DNA from: Aquiluna borgnonia | GTDB lineage: Bacteria; Actinomycetota; Actinomycetes; Actinomycetales; Microbacteriaceae | Direction: 5' to 3' | Assembly: GCF_013283855.1 (NCBI RefSeq) | Contig: NZ_CP054056.1 | Location: forward strand, 558,001-622,000 | Length of the DNA stretch: 64,000 bases | In this document: positions 57,497 to 64,000 of the stretch, piece by piece | Numbering within the stretch: position 1 is the stretch's first letter | Layout of the letters: each line of letters opens with the position of its first letter | The notes under the pieces: model-generated | Databases searched by the model: none | Told to the model about the DNA's origin: nothing | The model's input: the letters and a program-made list of their open reading frames with translations, nothing else | Made by a program: the position numbers and the translations under genes

Positions 57497-58605
57497 GACT
57501 CACTCTTTTTGCTGACGGCGCCTCAAGGGGTAACCCCGGCCCCGCCTCCTACGGGGCAGTGGTTGTGTCTGAATCCGGCCAGATTCTCGCCGAACTGGGA
57601 GAGCAATTAGGGGTACGAACCAACAACTACGCCGAGTACCAGGCCGTAATTGCTGGACTGCGACACATTCAAGACAACTTTCCGGGAGCGGAAGTAGCTG
57701 TTCGGATGGACTCCAAGCTCGTGATCGAGCAGCTTTCGGGACGCTGGCAGATCAAGCACCCTGAACTACGAGAGCTTGCCAGCGAGGCCTTCCGGGTCAT
57801 AAGAGCCCTAAAGGTTGACCTGCAATGGATTCCTCGTGAGGAGAACCACCTTGCCGACGCTGCAGCCAATCGAGCTTTGGACGAGGGTGATTTCGGAAAC
57901 TCCCAAGAGTTGAAGCTATCTGCCATTCAACCAAAGAGCATCCGTGCCCCGCGACAGAGTGAGGAACCGACTGTGCTGGTTGTTATCCGCCACGGTCACA
58001 CCGCACACACCGAGGCAAATCTAATCAGCGGGAGCGATGGTTCTGATCCAAGCCTCAGCGAGGCTGGCTTTGCCGAGGCAGAAGCCGCCTCAGTCGCCTC
58101 CGAGCGTCTGCTGAAGCGTTTCGGGCTCCCTCCCATAACTTCTGTCTACCACTCGCCGATGCTGCGGACCACTCAGACTGCATCAGCGCTAGCGAATCGT
58201 GTTGGCGTAGAACTCAAACCAGATGCTCGATTGCGGGAAATTGGTTTTGGCGAGTGGGAGGGACGTTCGATGGCGGAGATGGAAATCTCACAGGCTCACG
58301 AGATCTCCTCCTGGCGGGGTTCAATGGCAACAAAGCCCCCGGGGGGAGAATCGGTTTCTGATCTAGAGTCGAGAGTTATACCCGTGATGCAGGAGGCCAT
58401 TCGAAATCACGCTGGGGAGAGCGTTGCCATCGTTGCTCACATGATGCCGTCCAGGGCAATCGCTCGGCGGCTTATGGGGGCAAGTGATTCGATGAGTTGG
58501 ACCATGCAGTTTCAACCCGCATCAATAAGCATTTTTAGATGCTTCGGAGAAAATTTGGTCGAGGTATTCACGCTCAACTCTTGCGAACATCTTCCAGCTA
58601 ACTAG
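57493..58605 (+). CDS. Bifunctional RNase H / acid phosphatase
   Basis: 370 residues in two domains. N-terminal RNase HI (1-130): FADGASRGNPGPASYG, YAEYQAVIAGL, RMDSKLVIEQL and NHLADAAAN with the acidic quartet. C-terminal histidine phosphatase (about 155-370): VVIRHGHTAHTEANLISG (catalytic His in RHG), STVYHSPMLRTTQTA-like, and AHMMPSR. This is the fusion known from mycobacteria (Rv2228c, RNase H plus alpha-ribazole phosphatase-like). Overlaps the zinc-ribbon gene by 4 bases. rnpB follows. Confidence 0.92.
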   Translation: MRLTLFADGASRGNPGPASYGAVVVSESGQILAELGEQLGVRTNNYAEYQAVIAGLRHIQDNFPGAEVAVRMDSKLVIEQLSGRWQIKHPELRELASEAFRVIRALKVDLQWIPREENHLADAAANRALDEGDFGNSQELKLSAIQPKSIRAPRQSEEPTVLVVIRHGHTAHTEANLISGSDGSDPSLSEAGFAEAEAASVASERLLKRFGLPPITSVYHSPMLRTTQTASALANRVGVELKPDARLREIGFGEWEGRSMAEMEISQAHEISSWRGSMATKPPGGESVSDLESRVIPVMQEAIRNHAGESVAIVAHMMPSRAIARRLMGASDSMSWTMQFQPASISIFRCFGENLVEVFTLNSCEHLPAN

Positions 58606-58608
58606 GCT
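58581..58608 (+). promoter_or_regulatory. Promoter of rnpB
   Basis: TTGCGA (58581-58586) and TAGGCT (58603-58608) are 16 bases apart; the start falls at about 58616-58617, matching the first paired base of RNase P RNA. The boxes lie across the end of the RNase H gene. Confidence 0.7.
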
Positions 58609-58616
58609 TGGTTCGG

Positions 58617-58958
58617 TAGAGGGTCAACCAGACGGCCGCGACAGATGTCGAGGAACGTCCGGGCTCCACAGAGCGCGATGGTGGGTAACGCCCACCCGAG
58701 GAAACTCGAGAGACAGTGCAACAGAAAGTAAACCGCCCGCAAGGGTAAGGGTGAAACGGTGGTGTAAGAGACCACCAGCAGATCAGGTGACTGGTCTGGC
58801 TATGTAAACCTCATCGGGAGCAAGACCAAGCAGAAGGTGCTACAGCTGCTCGCTTAGCCTTCGGGTAGGTCGCTAGAGCCTGCGGGTAACTGCAGGCCGA
58901 GATAGATGGCCGTCAGTGCTTCGGCACTACAGAACCCGGCGTATCGGTTGACCCTCTA
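58617..58958 (+). ncRNA. rnpB: RNase P RNA (bacterial type A)
   Basis: Catalytic RNA that matures tRNA 5' ends. The 5' segment TAGAGGGTCAACC (58617-58629) pairs exactly with GGTTGACCCTCTA (58946-58958), the P1 helix. Conserved core blocks are seen: GAGGAACGTCCGGGCTCCAC (a P3-P4 core near 58649), ACAGAAAGTAAACCGCC, and AACCCGGCGTATCGG near the 3' end. The RNA ends one base before the convergent glucokinase stop codon. Boundaries are set by the P1 helix, so ends may be off by a few bases. Confidence 0.95.
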
Positions 58959-59717
58959 CTAATTTGTCCCAGAAGCGTATGCCAGCGCTGCCGCTCCAAT
59001 AATCCCTGCAGAATTTTTGGTTGTCGCCGGAACGATTGGGGTCTTGAGGTTCAGCAAGGGGAGAAACTTCTCATGTTGTTTTGAGATGCCGCCACCAACT
59101 ATGAACAGATCCGGTACAAGAAGCCTCTCAAGAGCCGAGTAATACTTCTGAAGTCGCTCGGCCCAGCTTTCAAAACTCAGGTTCTCGCGCTCCATGGCGC
59201 TGTAGGCCGCTTTGGTTTCATAGTCGACACCTTCTATTTCAAGGTGACCGAGTTCGGCGTTGGGAATCAGGACTCCGTTGTAAAACAGAGCGGTGCCAAT
59301 CCCAGTACCCAGGGTGGTCATGATGGTGAGACCGTGTGAGTTTTGTCCTGCTCCAAACTTGATTTCTGCTACACCGGCGGCGTCCGCGTCATTGATCACA
59401 TGAGCGTGGCGTCCGAGATTGGTTTCAAATAGTTCGTCCGCATTCAGCCCAATCCAGCGCTTAGAAACATTGGCTGCTGACTGGGTGAAGCCATGCTTCA
59501 CAACGGCCGGGAAGCAAACTCCAACCGGGAAGTTTCTGACGTTGACCCCCAGGTCCTCGAGGATTCCTTGGCACGCTTTGGCAATGTCCTCGGGTTCACC
59601 GCCCTCAGGGGTGGCAATGCGGATTCGCTCGGAGAGCAGCGCCCCTCGCTTGATATCAACCAGGGCCGCTTTGATGCCGGTCCCGCCAACATCGATGCCG
59701 ATCGCTTTTTTGGCCAA
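58959..59717 (-). CDS. ppgK: ROK-family polyphosphate glucokinase
   Basis: Phosphorylates glucose with polyphosphate or ATP. 252 residues: [15 protein letters not shown] near the N-terminus, [16 protein letters not shown] with the catalytic Asp, [14 protein letters not shown], and the ELGHLEIEG motif. The order of motifs and short length fit actinobacterial PPGK better than other ROK kinases. TTG start at 59717 immediately follows the map stop codon. Convergent with rnpB with no gap beyond one base. Confidence 0.9.
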   Translation of the reverse strand: MAKKAIGIDVGGTGIKAALVDIKRGALLSERIRIATPEGGEPEDIAKACQGILEDLGVNVRNFPVGVCFPAVVKHGFTQSAANVSKRWIGLNADELFETNLGRHAHVINDADAAGVAEIKFGAGQNSHGLTIMTTLGTGIGTALFYNGVLIPNAELGHLEIEGVDYETKAAYSAMERENLSFESWAERLQKYYSALERLLVPDLFIVGGGISKQHEKFLPLLNLKTPIVPATTKNSAGIIGAAALAYASGTN

Positions 59718-60581
59718 CTACGCCTCCGTTAGAATCTCTGGACCATCTTCGGTAATCAAGATGGTGTGTTCGAATTGTGCGGTGTGCTTCTTGTCCTTGG
59801 TTGTCACGGTCCAGCCGTCCTGCCACATGTCCCAATCAGCTGTGCCCAGGGTAATCATGGGTTCAACCGTGAATACCATGCCCGGTTCGATGATGGTGTC
59901 GTATTCGGGGTCATCGGTGTGCGGGATTATCAGTCCGGTATGAAAACTAGGTCCGACCCCGTGGCCCGTAAACTCTTTGACCACCCCGTAACCGAAGCGC
60001 TTTGCGTAGCTCTCGATGGCTCTACCGATGATGTTTACCTGACGCCCGGGTAGGGCGGCTCTGATTCCCCTGAGCATCGCTTCCCTGGTTCTTTCAACAA
60101 GCAGCTCTAGCTCCTGCGATGCGGAGCCAATCAACACTGTGCCGTTGGTGTCGCCGTGGACCCCGTCAAAAAAGGCTGAAATGTCTATGTTTAGAAGGTC
60201 TCCGTCTTGCAAAACGGTATCGTCTGGGATTCCGTGGCAGATGACTTCATTGAGTGAGGAGCACAACGACTTTGGGAATCCTCGGTAGCCCAAAGTTGAA
60301 GGGTAGGCACCCTGACTGACTAAAAATTCATGCCCGATCACATCTAGCTGATCCGTTGTTATGCCGGGCTTTGCAGCCGCGAGAACTACGCTCAGAGCCT
60401 GGGCTGCAATTTTCGAAGCTCGGCGTATCCTCACAATCGTTTCTTCGTCATACCGATCGCCGCCTTCATGTGGCTTTGGTCCGGGGCGACCTACATACTC
60501 GGGGCGAACAATCTCCGTCGGCACCTGTCTCATCGGGCTTAGCTTTCCGGGCGTGAGCGCTCCAGATGAGTCTTTAGGCAT
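59718..60581 (-). CDS. map: Methionine aminopeptidase
   Basis: Type I enzyme removing the initiator methionine. 287 residues: TLGYRGFPKSLCSSLNEVICHG (cut here to SLNEVICHGIP), DGDLLNIDISAFFDGVHGDTNGT (metal Asp pair), EFTGHGVGPSFHT (metal His), VFTVEPMIT and QFEHTILI (metal Glu pair). An N-terminal extension of about 40 residues with a PEYVGRPGPKP stretch, common in actinobacterial MapB types, precedes the core. Same strand as ppgK; the small SPOR-like gene diverges. Confidence 0.95.
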   Translation of the reverse strand: MPKDSSGALTPGKLSPMRQVPTEIVRPEYVGRPGPKPHEGGDRYDEETIVRIRRASKIAAQALSVVLAAAKPGITTDQLDVIGHEFLVSQGAYPSTLGYRGFPKSLCSSLNEVICHGIPDDTVLQDGDLLNIDISAFFDGVHGDTNGTVLIGSASQELELLVERTREAMLRGIRAALPGRQVNIIGRAIESYAKRFGYGVVKEFTGHGVGPSFHTGLIIPHTDDPEYDTIIEPGMVFTVEPMITLGTADWDMWQDGWTVTTKDKKHTAQFEHTILITEDGPEILTEA

Positions 60582-60625
60582 GAGGGTAAGTCTATTTTTG
60601 AATAAGGGTTCACTAGAGTCATTCC

Positions 60626-60805
60626 GTGGAGAAAGTCGAATATTGGTTCAACACCAAAACCAAAGCGGTTGAGCAGGGGAAGCTTTCCCTGTCGGTTGAT
60701 CGCCTAGGTCCCTTTGAAACTTATGAGCAGGCCAAGCTCGCGGAACAAACTATCGCCGAGCGAGCCAGACAAATTCGCGAGCAGGACGACGAGGATTGGG
60801 CTTAG
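60626..60805 (+). CDS. Small SPOR-like domain protein
   Basis: A 59-residue protein, GTG start at 60626. KVEYWFNTKTKAVEQGKL, then SVDRLGPFETYEQAKLAE and an acidic end QDDEDWA. The pattern (YW.N..T..VE.G, DRLGPF.T..EA) matches small actinobacterial SPOR-domain-like proteins encoded next to map. No signal peptide, so likely cytoplasmic. 44 bases separate it from divergent map, and it converges with panB, overlapping by 4 bases. Function unknown. Confidence 0.78.
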   Translation: MEKVEYWFNTKTKAVEQGKLSLSVDRLGPFETYEQAKLAEQTIAERARQIREQDDEDWA

Positions 60806-61587
60806 CTGAAACTCTGCTCATCGCTCGGGAATGAGCCTGAGCGAATCTCGTCCCGATAGTTTTTTGCTGCCTCTCCCAATTGTTCTCTTAGGTTTAGATA
60901 CTGCTTGGCAAACTTTGGGATTTTTGAGCTAAGACCTGCAAAGTCTGTCCAAACCAAAACCTGAGCATCAGTGGCGTTGCCAGCTCCGATGCCGATGGTT
61001 GGAATGGTTAGTGCCTTCGTAATTCTTTGGGCTAAGTCAGCGGGAACCATTTCTAGGACGATGGCGAAGGCCCCAGCTTTCTCAATGGCGAGACACTGCT
61101 CGTAGATGTCCTCGGCACCTTCGCCACGCCCTTGAACCTTGAAGCCGCCAAGGGCATGCACCGACTGCGGTGTGAAGCCGACATGGCCCATGACCGGGAT
61201 ACCTGCTCCCACCAGGGCTTTGATTTGCTCTAGTTTGGCACCTTCGAGCTTGACTGCTGCCACGCCGGTTTGCTTCATTGCGGTGATGGCTGATTCCAGA
61301 GCCTGCTCAGCTGAGATCTCATAGCTTCCGAAGGGGAGATCTAAAACGACTAGGGCATTCCTTGCCGACCTTGCGACAGCCTTGCCAAAGGCAATCATTT
61401 CGCTGAGCGTAATCGGGATGGTGCCATCGTTTGCCAAGACCGTGTTACTGGCGGAGTCGCCAACCAATAGGACTTCGATCCCGGAAGCGTCAAAGATCTC
61501 TGCGGTCAAAGCGTCATAGCTAGTCAAGACGGAGAATTTCTGCCCCTGAGCCTTGAAATCTCTTAGGGTCTGGGTGCGTATCTTCAT
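60802..61587 (-). CDS. panB: 3-methyl-2-oxobutanoate hydroxymethyltransferase
   Basis: First step of pantothenate synthesis (folate-dependent). 261 residues with KFSVLTSYDALTAEIF, LLVGDSASNTVL, MKQTGVAAVKLEG, HVGFTPQSVHALGG, and TIGIGAGNATDAQVLVW. Overlaps nadE by 4 bases on the same strand. In M. tuberculosis panB lies in the same neighbourhood as glnA2 and the RNase H fusion. Confidence 0.95.
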   Translation of the reverse strand: MKIRTQTLRDFKAQGQKFSVLTSYDALTAEIFDASGIEVLLVGDSASNTVLANDGTIPITLSEMIAFGKAVARSARNALVVLDLPFGSYEISAEQALESAITAMKQTGVAAVKLEGAKLEQIKALVGAGIPVMGHVGFTPQSVHALGGFKVQGRGEGAEDIYEQCLAIEKAGAFAIVLEMVPADLAQRITKALTIPTIGIGAGNATDAQVLVWTDFAGLSSKIPKFAKQYLNLREQLGEAAKNYRDEIRSGSFPSDEQSFS

Positions 61588-63191
61588 AGTTTCCCAAATC
61601 TAGTGGTAAGCGGGACCCTGCGACCCCGGCCGAAAGCCAGGTCGGTGGTCTTGGTTCCAATTGCACCTTGAGACCGTTTCCACTCAGCAGCCCTAACCAG
61701 CTGATCGATTCGGCTCGCCGTTTCTCTTGCGTGACCCGCCCTTACCACTTCCTCCAGGGTGGCATTGCCTTCGATGAGCATCTGCAGAATCGCGTCTAAC
61801 TCAAAGTAATCCGGGAGGGAATCCTGATCGACCTGCCCTGGCCTAAGTTCCGCGCTGGGGGGCTTTGAGATTGAGTTTTCGGGAATGATCTCTGATCCCC
61901 TCAGCTCGTTGTACTTTCTTGCCAGAGCCCAGACGTCGGTTTTATAGACGTCCTTGATTGGGGCAAAGCCACCTGCGGAATCTCCGTAAATAGTTGAGTA
62001 ACCAACGGCAACCTCGGATTTGTTGCCGGTTGATATCAGCAAGTAGCCCTCGGAGTTTGAAATTCCCATGAGGATGACGGCTCGAATTCTCGCCTGGATG
62101 TTTTCCGACGCTAACGGGCTGAGGTCCAAAAGGTTCTCAAAGCTCTGGTGTGGCTCATCTATTTCAACCACTCGGTGTTCAATTCCAAGTCTTTCCGCCA
62201 GTGCAACGGCGTCGGTAATTGAATGATCTGATGAATACCTTGATGGAAGCAGCACGCCTAAAACATTCTCTACTCCGACTGCCTCTGCGGCCAGGGCTGC
62301 GCAGACAGCCGAATCAATACCCCCACTTAGTCCCAACACGATCTTCTTCTGCCCGGTCTTGCGCAGGTAATCCCGCAAGCCAATAACCAAGACGTGCCAG
62401 AGTTTTTCCAGTGGATCTGACTCAGGTACTTGGTTCTGGAAGTAGAGACCGGGTTCAAGCCCCGCGCTGATTACCTCATTTCGGCCATCTAGCAGGAAGC
62501 TGTCCCCGTCGAAAACCAGCTCATCCTGTCCGCCGGCAAGATTCACATAGGCGAGGGCAAGGCCTGAGCTGAACCTCTTGGCAACTTCCCTGCGCTCCTT
62601 GGATTTGAGTCTCGTGTAGGGCGAACCGTTAGGAACGACAACGAGCTCTACGCCCATTGCCTCGAGTCGGACCGCTCTCTCAGAATTGGGATCCCAGATG
62701 TCTTCGCAAATGGCGATTGCGCATTTGGTGTCACCAACTTCGAAGACGAGTTCACTTTGTCCGGGGATAAAATTTCGCCAGTCATCAAACACGTCATAGT
62801 TTGGTAGCCGTTGTTTGTCGTAGACGCCTAGAATCTTGCCATTTCTGATGACCGAAGCGCTGTTGTGGGCAATCGCGTTCGATGCCTGCAACTGCAGTTT
62901 TTCACTCCGGGCAAATCTGGCATGTCCAACCACGATGGTTAGCTCTGGAAACGAAAGACTTTCCCGTGTCAATTGTTCTAGGGCGGTTTCCCCGGCTGCA
63001 ATTACATCCCTGCGATAGCTAAGGTCCCCAAGCGGGTAGCCATTGATTGCTAGTTCGCCGAACACCACGAGATCCAGTGAGTTCTTGGCGGCCTTAGCTA
63101 AAAGTTCTTTGATTTCATCAACGTTGTGCGCGTAGTCACCCACCACCGGGTTTGTCTGGGCTAAACCGACCTTTATTCGCAACACAGCCAC
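61584..63191 (-). CDS. nadE: Glutamine-dependent NAD synthase
   Basis: Final step of NAD synthesis, amidating deamido-NAD. 535 residues: N-terminal nitrilase-like glutaminase (FGELAINGYP Glu, DKQRLPNYDVFDDWRNF Lys, AICEDIWD Cys), and C-terminal ATP-pyrophosphatase synthase with GLSGGIDSAVCAALA and STGNKSEVAVGYSTIYGD. Starts at GTG 63191; GTG 63185 is possible too. This long form takes nitrogen from glutamine. Divergent from glnA2, 29 bases apart, an arrangement that couples glutamine-related genes. Confidence 0.93.
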   Translation of the reverse strand: MAVLRIKVGLAQTNPVVGDYAHNVDEIKELLAKAAKNSLDLVVFGELAINGYPLGDLSYRRDVIAAGETALEQLTRESLSFPELTIVVGHARFARSEKLQLQASNAIAHNSASVIRNGKILGVYDKQRLPNYDVFDDWRNFIPGQSELVFEVGDTKCAIAICEDIWDPNSERAVRLEAMGVELVVVPNGSPYTRLKSKERREVAKRFSSGLALAYVNLAGGQDELVFDGDSFLLDGRNEVISAGLEPGLYFQNQVPESDPLEKLWHVLVIGLRDYLRKTGQKKIVLGLSGGIDSAVCAALAAEAVGVENVLGVLLPSRYSSDHSITDAVALAERLGIEHRVVEIDEPHQSFENLLDLSPLASENIQARIRAVILMGISNSEGYLLISTGNKSEVAVGYSTIYGDSAGGFAPIKDVYKTDVWALARKYNELRGSEIIPENSISKPPSAELRPGQVDQDSLPDYFELDAILQMLIEGNATLEEVVRAGHARETASRIDQLVRAAEWKRSQGAIGTKTTDLAFGRGRRVPLTTRFGKL

Positions 63192-63220
63192 TAGCCTATT
63201 AGCTAGTAGCAGGAGGGTTT

Positions 63221-64000
63221 ATGGACAAGCAGCAAGAGTTCGTACTTCGGACCATTGAAGAGCGCGGTGTCAAGTTCATCAGGCTCTGGTTTACCGATGT
63301 TGCCGGAACCCTAAAGTCCGTTGCTGTTGCCCCGGCTGAGGTCGAGGGTGCTTTCGCTGAAGGTATCGGTTTTGATGGCTCTGCCATCGAGGGGCTGGCC
63401 CGCACCAGTGAGGCCGACATGCTTGCGATGCCTGACCCATCCACCTTTCAAATTCTTCCCTGGCGCGGGACCGTAGACCCCGCTGCAAGGATGTTTTGCG
63501 ACATCGCGACCCCCGATGGAAAGCCTGCCAACGCGGACCCCAGAAATGTTTTGAGGCGTGCTCTGGACAAGGCAGCCAAAATGGGTTTCAGCTTCTACGT
63601 TCATCCAGAAATCGAGTTTTACCTGCTCAAGGGAACTGAGTTGGGCCCTGATGGCCAACCTGTGCCGGTCGACAATGCTGGGTATTTTGACAACGTTCCG
63701 GGTGGAACGGCACATGATTTTAGAAGGCGCGCCGTCACCATGCTCGAGCAGCTGGGCATCTCGGTCGAGTTCAGTCACCACGAGGGCGGGCCCGGTCAAA
63801 ACGAGATCGATCTACGTTATGCCGATGCGCTTTCGATGGCCGACAACATCATGACCTTCCGCACCGTGATCAAGGAGGTGGCGATTGAGCAGGGTGTCTA
63901 CGCAACTTTCATGCCCAAGCCCTTCACTAACCACCCCGGCAGTGGCATGCACACTCACTTCTCGCTATTTGAGGGAGATCGAAACGCGTTTTTTGATGCC
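63221..64000 (+). CDS. glnA2: Glutamine synthetase, GlnA2-like (3' end outside window)
   Basis: Type I glutamine synthetase, first 260 codons. FIRLWFTDVAGTLKSVAVAP, EGIGFDGSAIEGLARTSEADM, FYVHPEIEFYLL (metal-binding region, cut here to HPEIEFYL), EFSHHEGGPGQNEIDLRY, and MPKPFTNHPGSGMHTHFSLFEG (ATP and ammonium-site residues). The sequence is closest in pattern to GlnA2 of M. tuberculosis; its neighbours (panB, RNase H fusion, map) also agree. AGGAGGG precedes the ATG. Adenylylation site lies beyond the window, so regulation cannot be judged. Confidence 0.93.
   Translation, partial: MDKQQEFVLRTIEERGVKFIRLWFTDVAGTLKSVAVAPAEVEGAFAEGIGFDGSAIEGLARTSEADMLAMPDPSTFQILPWRGTVDPAARMFCDIATPDGKPANADPRNVLRRALDKAAKMGFSFYVHPEIEFYLLKGTELGPDGQPVPVDNAGYFDNVPGGTAHDFRRRAVTMLEQLGISVEFSHHEGGPGQNEIDLRYADALSMADNIMTFRTVIKEVAIEQGVYATFMPKPFTNHPGSGMHTHFSLFEGDRNAFFDA

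Overview
This window looks like the chromosome of a compact-genome actinobacterium, most likely a Microbacteriaceae member related to freshwater lineages such as Rhodoluna or Aquiluna. This is inferred from gene order and protein style; no database search was done. Marker blocks are rne-rplU-rpmA-obg-proBA-nadD-rsfS, comEA-comEC-holA-rpsT-lepA-hemW-hrcA-dnaJ-rsmE-HIT-phoH-ybeY-corC-era-leuA-recO-uppS-glyS-dus-dgt-dnaG, a FasR/fabD/fabH/acpP/fabF block beside aceE, and a Nif3/zinc-ribbon/RNase H/map/panB/glnA2 neighbourhood like that of Mycobacterium tuberculosis. Gaps are very short, start and stop codons often overlap, GTG and TTG starts are frequent, and GC content is moderate for this phylum. 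No insertion sequence, prophage, CRISPR array or obviously foreign island was seen.

Layout. 1-7.2 kb (+): RNase E/G end, L21, L27, Obg, proline synthesis (proB, proA), a 57-residue membrane protein, nadD, a tail-anchored protein with a duplicated motif, rsfS and tRNA-Ala. 7.2-9.8 kb: a DUF167 protein, a ring-cleaving dioxygenase/hydrolase pair of the MhqO/MhqD type, and a BI-1 membrane protein. 9.8-14.9 kb (-): an SOS mutagenesis block (DnaE2, DUF6504, SRAP) with a perfect LexA box over its promoter, then pabC. 15-22.2 kb (+): pabB, leuS, comEA, comEC, holA. After rpsT (-), a long + strand run (22.6-41.2 kb) covers translation GTPase LepA, heat shock (hrcA with CIRCE, dnaJ), rRNA processing, leucine synthesis (leuA behind a Leu-codon leader peptide), DNA repair, cell-wall lipid carrier synthesis and replication priming.

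41.2-45.3 kb holds tRNA-Asn, an AzlCD amino-acid exporter, peptide deformylase, a DMT transporter, a GT4 glycosyltransferase with a charged helical tail, and a CAT-anticodon tRNA. 45.3-53.8 kb is the carbon-to-lipid block: pyruvate dehydrogenase E1 (aceE), a FasR-like regulator, fabD, fabH, acpP and fabF on the minus strand, with DUF3145 convergent to it and thymidine kinase alongside. 53.9-64 kb has a peroxiredoxin, tRNA-Val, a large unknown membrane protein, Nif3, a zinc-ribbon coiled-coil protein, an RNase H/phosphatase fusion, RNase P RNA, polyphosphate glucokinase, methionine aminopeptidase, a small SPOR-like protein, panB, nadE and the start of glnA2.

Most of the window is conserved housekeeping. 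The most interesting signals are the LexA-controlled DnaE2/DUF6504 unit without adjacent imuA or imuB, the leuA attenuator, DUF3145 with a strong promoter, an overlapping palindrome and an apparent CTG start, a ComEC lacking its N-terminal OB-fold region, and several small or unknown membrane proteins inside housekeeping operons.
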